Below, one piece after another: positions 59,094 to 64,000 of a stretch of 64,000 bases of DNA (within the stretch, counting starts at the first letter, position 1; each line of letters begins with the position of its first letter). Origin of the DNA: Siphonodentalium dalli (taxonomy: Eukaryota; Mollusca; Scaphopoda; Gadilida; Siphonodentaliidae); NCBI GenBank assembly GCA_032622095.1, contig CP136066.1, positions 198,450,816-198,514,815 of the forward strand, written 5' to 3'. The notes beneath the pieces were generated by a model. That model saw only the letters and a list, made by a program, of their open reading frames with translations, had not been told where the DNA came from and ran no database searches. Position numbers and translations under genes: made by a program.

Positions 59094-60118
59094 GAGGACC
59101 TATTACTACGAAGGCCCACAACTCCGAAGACCGATTCACCGACGGCCCATAACTCCGAAGACCCGATTCTCCTTCGGCCCATAACTCCGAAGATCCGATT
59201 CTCCGAAAGCCCATAACTCCGAAGGGCCGATTCTCCGAAGACCTATAACTCCGAAGACCTATAACTCCGAAGGCCCGATTCTCCGACGGCCCATACCTCC
59301 GAAGGTCCGATTCTCCGAAGATTTTGTTTTATCGGGCTATTATCGTTTACTAAATAGTGTACAGTCCAGTGGCGAAGCCAAGGGGTCCCAAAATTCCCAC
59401 AGCCCCCATTAAACCTCTACTTGCTATTTCAGACAATATGGGCCCCTATACCAAAACATGTCCAATGTCATGTAAACGCCCGGAAATCGTTCATGGGGCA
59501 TCAAAATATTCAAACTTTTCCTACTGCCCCCACCTAAATTGGAATCCTGGCCCGCCACTGACTATACACCAGATACTATAACGTTACGTTGGCCCATGAG
59601 ATGCCAGAGTAAAATGTACAGGGGTGAACGGGGAAGAACTTGTCGCCCCTGTGCATGTTAGGCTACTCTGAGATTCTTGCAGCGTTTCGTTATAATATAC
59701 CCGGTGCACACCAGTGGCGGAGCCAGGGTTCCCATTTAGGGGTGCACATTAATTAGCATATGTGGGGGATATATCATGCATATGATATGCCGAAAGCATA
59801 TCACGAAGGCCTGATTGGGGAGCGCATACATGGGAGGGGTCGCCCCCAATCGTTGGTCCGGGGGCTCCCCTGGGCAGGAACACTGTGAATATTTGAATGC
59901 CTATGAGGGATTTCCTGACGTTTACATGACATTTGACATGTTTTTTGGGGGCGGTCTTCCCGAGGGCCCCATTGACCCGCCACTGGACTGTACACTATTT
60001 AATAAGCGATAAAATCGGCCCTTCGGAGAATCGGACGTTCGGAGAATCGGCCCTTCGGAGTTATAGACCTTCGGAGTTATGGGCGTTCGGAGTTATAGGC
60101 CTTCGGAGTTATAGTGGG
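59094..60118. mobile_element. ~1-kb inverted-repeat structure with mirrored CCGAAGG arrays
   Basis: 59094-59325 is a tandem of ~20-base words (CCGAAGACCTATAACT, CCGAAGGCCCGATTCT). The same words appear inverted at 60016-60115. Inside these, TTTATCGGGCTATTATCGTT, then TACTAAATAGTGTACAGTC, mirrors GACTGTACACTATTTAATAA, then GCGATAAA. The middle contains segments bounded by CAGTGGCG...CCGCCACTG at 59367-59560 and 59712-59985, which look like hAT-type ends. No coding capacity. Confidence 0.7.
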
Positions 60119-60480
60119 GCGGATAGATGACAAAATCGTGCATTTTATGGTAAAAGCACCAAACTTGACACGCATGTACTACATATAAAAATAAGACATT
60201 TTGGATATCATGCCAAGCTGGAAAATGTCCATGGTTGCCATGGCAACCGTTTTGACAAAAAATCTTGTTTTTCTCACAATCCTAACAAGTATGCATCATT
60301 ATGACTCAGTTTTTGATCGAAAAACAATGTTGTATGTACCTATTTGTGCTGAAAAGGTATCAGGCTATATATCGATTGACTCATGTGTCCGTTATAGTTG
60401 GGTATATTCAAAATGGCGTAGAAAATGGCCGCCATTTGTTTGAAAGTCCCTATTATTGGCTGCGTGTATCAACATTTTAT
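60119..60480 (+). repeat. Dispersed repeat family M, copy 1
   Basis: It matches 63262-63600 in order: ATTTTATGGTAAAAGCA, CACGCATGTACTACA, GGTTGCCATGGCAACCGTTT (a palindromic GTTGCCATGGCAAC), and GTATATTCAAAATGG. The overlapping frames are not convincing as genes. Confidence 0.65.
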
Positions 60481-61645
60481 TGAGATGTGTATACATTTTT
60501 TATTATAAAAATGTACTTTGACAAGAAAATATAAACTGATAAATCACTCTGTATATATAACAATTTTAAGGATTGCAAAACAAAAATTATAGGCTAGAAA
60601 ATGATGGAATAGCGTAAATATAATGCAAACAAACAAAACAATGGTATGTACATAGGGTTGTTTGTTTTGATTACTATAATTGATGGTTACAATGAAACGA
60701 GAAGCATTTCTATGATATAAATGTCTGAAAATTGATTATGAGAATCTTCCGCGTTAACTTTATTTGTAATACGACCCTGCCTAACTATGCTTAAAAGCCA
60801 TGTTCTGATTGGCCAGTGGCCCGAGTTACCATGGCTATCTCGTTCCAGTTTTGTGGTACAATTCTACTTTTTCCGATTGTACCACGAAAAAAATCGGTTT
60901 ATTCAGATCGCCGCACGCGACTTTTCCCGTCTTTTCTAACTCCGCGCAAACGGGGCATCAACGGAGTACACCCGCAACCCTTTGAATTTTGCTACATCTT
61001 GACAATCTTGCGAATTTTCTAGCGATTTGTCGCTTGAAACAAGTTTGGTTGCCAATGAATATGGTCCAAATGATGTTATGGTATATTGATATATGTTACG
61101 ACCAAAGAAAGTTACTTAATAAGTATATTAAATGACAAAATAAATCCATGGGGCCGGGCTGTGCATTCGTCGATTCGAATCTCGATCATATTCGATATTT
61201 CGGAATAAAGTTGAAAATGAAAGCGTTTGTTCACCAGTACAGAAGGGGGATAAGATTAGTTTAGTAAACTAGATCATTTAGATCGCTTTGTGTAAGGAAA
61301 ATGGTCCATAGTCGATGATCATATTCATGTTGTCCCAACAACGTTCAACACAGAAATGACCGCAATCGTATTTCCTGTACAATTTAAATGAAAGGCACGG
61401 GCGCCGCTGAAAACACATTGTGTTTTAGCCAATCACAACGATTATTTTCTAGAAGAGGTGCCTCGAATAGTCAACGGGGGAATTTCATAACAAGACAAGA
61501 TTACCGGAGTACTCCATGCACAGAAATCGAGTTCGCCCAATACGAATTACACCACGAAATGTTTTCTCACCTGAGACCGAAAAAGCGCAGTATTTCGTTG
61601 ACTATTCAGTCGAATTGTGACCATAAACTTTCAGTCGTATTACAA
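60481..61645. other. No gene recognised
   Basis: 60851-60885 has a short fold (GTGGTACAATT / GATTGTACCAC). An 88-codon frame at 61388-61654 shows no recognisable domain. Confidence 0.4.
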
Positions 61646-61792
61646 AAGAAATAAATACACGGTGTATCGGTGTGTATGGTCAAGTTGTACCACAAAAAAC
61701 TGATTGTAGGACTCCGCTACGCGTCGTCCTACAATCATTTTTTTGTGGTACAACTTGACCATACACACCCCTACACCGTGTATTTATTTCTT
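61646..61792. repeat. Long near-perfect hairpin
   Basis: AAGAAATAAATACACGGTGT, then onward for ~62 bases to CTGATTGTAGGA, is mirrored by TCCTACAATCA and onward to ACACCGTGTATTTATTTCTT. The loop is CTCCGCTACGCGTCG. Only a few mismatches are seen, so it is a recently formed or maintained palindrome. Confidence 0.92.
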
Positions 61793-62372
61793 AAATCATA
61801 TCATTTTAGCGAGTGTGTATGGACAATATTGGCCATTGGTCTGGTACAAAACTGCTTGGCAACCGTTACTATGGGGCTACCCGATTACCTTTGTGCAGCT
61901 ATAATAACACTTACTCACAATTTGACAAGCTGCAAATCATTGTGGTTTTATATGCTCAACATACAAATACCGCAAGTTTTAAATATTTATGATATTAACT
62001 ATAATTCTTCATGGTTTTATTACGAGCGTAGGTGCGAATTATGTGTGACAAGGTGTGATGGGAATTGTTTACATTTGCAGTAGTGAGATGCATATAATTC
62101 CCTATATAGTTATTATACAACTGAAGTGTGCTAACAAAATTATTCTAATATATTATGAGAATCAATCGTGCAATAACTCGTGGCATTTCGTCCCTCCAAT
62201 ATGGGATAAATCAATCGAAGACACTCGTTCTGCGATAAGTGACATTCAAGAATATGCAATGGATAGTCATGTATGAAGAATTCATGACAAATCGCCAGTC
62301 AATTCTGCTAGTTGTGTGAACGCACCATAAAGAGTTGGAAATATTTGCATACATGACACTGTATGCAACACT
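61793..62372. other. No gene recognised
   Basis: Short frames here continue out of the hairpin or lack domains. Confidence 0.4.
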
Positions 62373-62539
62373 TACAGTAATGCCCTAAGTAGTCTACCTC
62401 TTAACCACAGCAGAATTATGGGTAATTTAACTGTTCCGGATTTAGTCGGAAATATTGATATTTATTTTCGACTAAATCCTGAAAAGTTACCCATAATTAT
62501 GATGTGGTTAAGGGGTCGATTACTTAGGGCATTACTGTA
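62373..62539. mobile_element. Family I palindromic MITE with TA ends
   Basis: TA-CAGTAATGCCCTAAGTAGTC at the left is mirrored by GATTACTTAGGGCATTACTG-TA at the right, and the interior folds back (GGATTTAGTCGGAAATA / TTTTCGACTAAATCC). TA flanks and a CAGT start are compatible with a Tc1/mariner-type element. A half copy is at 39207-39287. Confidence 0.82.
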
Positions 62540-63261
62540 TTTGCAATTGCAACTCCATAGAGCAGTACAGCGTAATGATGCACTCGATAATTTACAATTG
62601 TTTGTGCACCCTTTATTGCAACCACATCGCAATAGTTCTCGGCAACCTTTGGTTGCTTCAGGAAGATCGGTCCATGTCACACTCCAACTTCATTCATAGT
62701 AGCCTGTCATTTGTATAAAATAAATGGGTTTCGTAAACAAAATTGGGAATTGTGGGCAATGTAGTTAATCGTAAATCCCACATACTGGAGACACTGTAAA
62801 CCATTGTTGACAAGCATCCTATCGATCAGTTGCCTCAAAAATGGCGTTACCTTAGCAACAGTATGTGGTTTCTGAGAATTCTGGAAAACGATCATATATG
62901 CAGTATTTTAGTGAGAACGGTGGACTTGTTGGTGGACATAGTTATATAATAATACTTATATGTATATATTCTCCATGACGAACCGCCAGTACTGATCTCA
63001 AGAGCCAAGGTAACTATGAAAGGTCAAGTGGTTTTATCACTTCATGTCCTATTATTTGTCTTTATGAGGAATCTTTCTCAATTTATTGCATCATATTGAT
63101 ATTTTGTTGCATTCTGGAGATCATAGCCTTTATTTTGAGCCACATATCTTATCAATAAGCTGATCATTACTTGTGTGAGAGATTTTACGAAACATGTGAC
63201 CGGGCCAATTGCCGACCGTTAAAATTAGAAATTGCTCTTCTCGATAGACAATGGCCACACC
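62540..63261. other. No gene recognised
   Basis: No repeat, RNA or domain was recognised. Confidence 0.4.
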
Positions 63262-63600
63262 TTTAGTTAGGTGGAAAGAGGACACAATCGTCAAATTTAT
63301 GGTAAAAGCATCGAAGTTGGCACACATGTATATCACACCATTATAAGTCATTGTGGATATGATCCGAATAATGTACACCGTTGGCATGGCAACCATTTTG
63401 TTGAAAACACATGTATTTGCCATACTCTATCTATTATGTATATGTATTGATAATGACCAGCAACCTCATAAAAACTGTTCACTGTGCATCTATTTTGATT
63501 GGGTCATATACTTGTTAGAACATATACACTTTTATATATGGGTAGATTCAAAAATGCTATTCCCAAAAGTATGGTGATAGGACGCACGTACGCCAATAAT
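63262..63600 (+). repeat. Dispersed repeat family M, copy 2
   Basis: A diverged copy of 60119-60480 with TTTATGGTAAAAGCATCGAA, GTTGGCATGGCAACCATTTT and GGTAGATTCAAAAATG in the same order. Confidence 0.62.
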
Positions 63601-64000
63601 AATAATATTTAACTATGTAACAACGGTTGAGCATCGAAGTTTTGATTTATTTCGAGATATTGTTGTAGAACAGGGATCAGTTCAGTTGAAGTGCTTGAAA
63701 GTTATCGCCCTATGATTGCTCAAGTACACAATTTAAAATCCATATCTCAGGTAAAACATCGTTTATCAACTCTGCATGAAATTGGTCGACGTTTGTTCAA
63801 GTTATATATCGCGACATTAATTTTTTTTAAATAGAAAAATGGGCCTTTTGTTTTTGTTTGAATGCTTTGAAAAATTCGACTGACTGAACACTGGGAAAGG
63901 ATAGTTGAACACCATTTCAATAGAAAACAAACATTATATATAAAACAGACGAAGAGAGGGAGAGAGATAATATAGAGTGAAAGACAGGGTGATATAGATG
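63601..64000. other. No gene; purine-rich tail
   Basis: 63945-64000 (CAGACGAAGAGAGGGAGAGA) resembles the purine-rich half of the 185-bp tandem at 20395-20962 and continues past the window. Confidence 0.5.

Noticed and set aside
62418-62699. Open frames on both strands at the family I hairpin
   Set aside because: Both derive largely from the palindrome and its flank, and no domain was recognised.

Overview
This window looks like intergenic, repeat-saturated DNA from an animal nuclear genome. It is AT-rich overall, has no bacterial gene order and contains no convincing complete host gene. It is full of short non-autonomous DNA transposons, Helitron-like elements, one decayed non-LTR retrotransposon and many minisatellites. 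The mixture (piggyBac-like TTAA elements, Helitron-like tandem copies, satellites inside elements, and the direct repeats with GACCTTGACCTCAAGGTCA) is what I would expect of a marine lophotrochozoan, most likely a mollusc. That is an inference from repeat style, not from a marker gene.

Layout. 211-981: two head-to-tail Helitron-like elements. 3.1-4.1 kb: nested inverted repeats. 4626-5094: a deleted hAT element that still carries the last codons of its transposase. 5.1-7.4 kb: a tandem repeat, then TTAA palindromic MITEs. 7843-10225: a ~105-bp satellite array. 10.5-17.2 kb: scattered MITE copies and an old degenerate tandem array. 17.2-28.3 kb: a 5.55-kb segment present twice in tandem, with its right end running into a GC-rich ~61-bp minisatellite (28.0-30.0 kb). 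30-39 kb: more MITEs, a 48-bp minisatellite and a ~35/49-bp minisatellite. 39.7-43.4 kb: mostly featureless, with one possible short exon on the minus strand. 43486-44886: a larger Helitron-like element. 46808-48413: a TIR element filled with a 64-bp satellite. 50.8-56.3 kb: nested MITEs. 56.5-59.1 kb: a reverse transcriptase relic split by a 1.38-kb TIR transposon. 59.1-64 kb: inverted-repeat structures and perfect hairpins.

The most interesting signal is a repeated architecture. Two transposon families with unrelated outer ends (family A, TTAA-flanked; family B, ends TGTGACCCGCC) share one core: two ~69-bp near-perfect palindromes in mirror orientation, separated by an AT-rich spacer. At least nine complete cores and one damaged core occur here. 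A third, unrelated family (F) has the same plan of two palindromes bounding a spacer, plus solitary palindromes. Almost all open reading frames in the window are chance frames through these repeats. I name families A to N locally for cross-reference; these are not database names.
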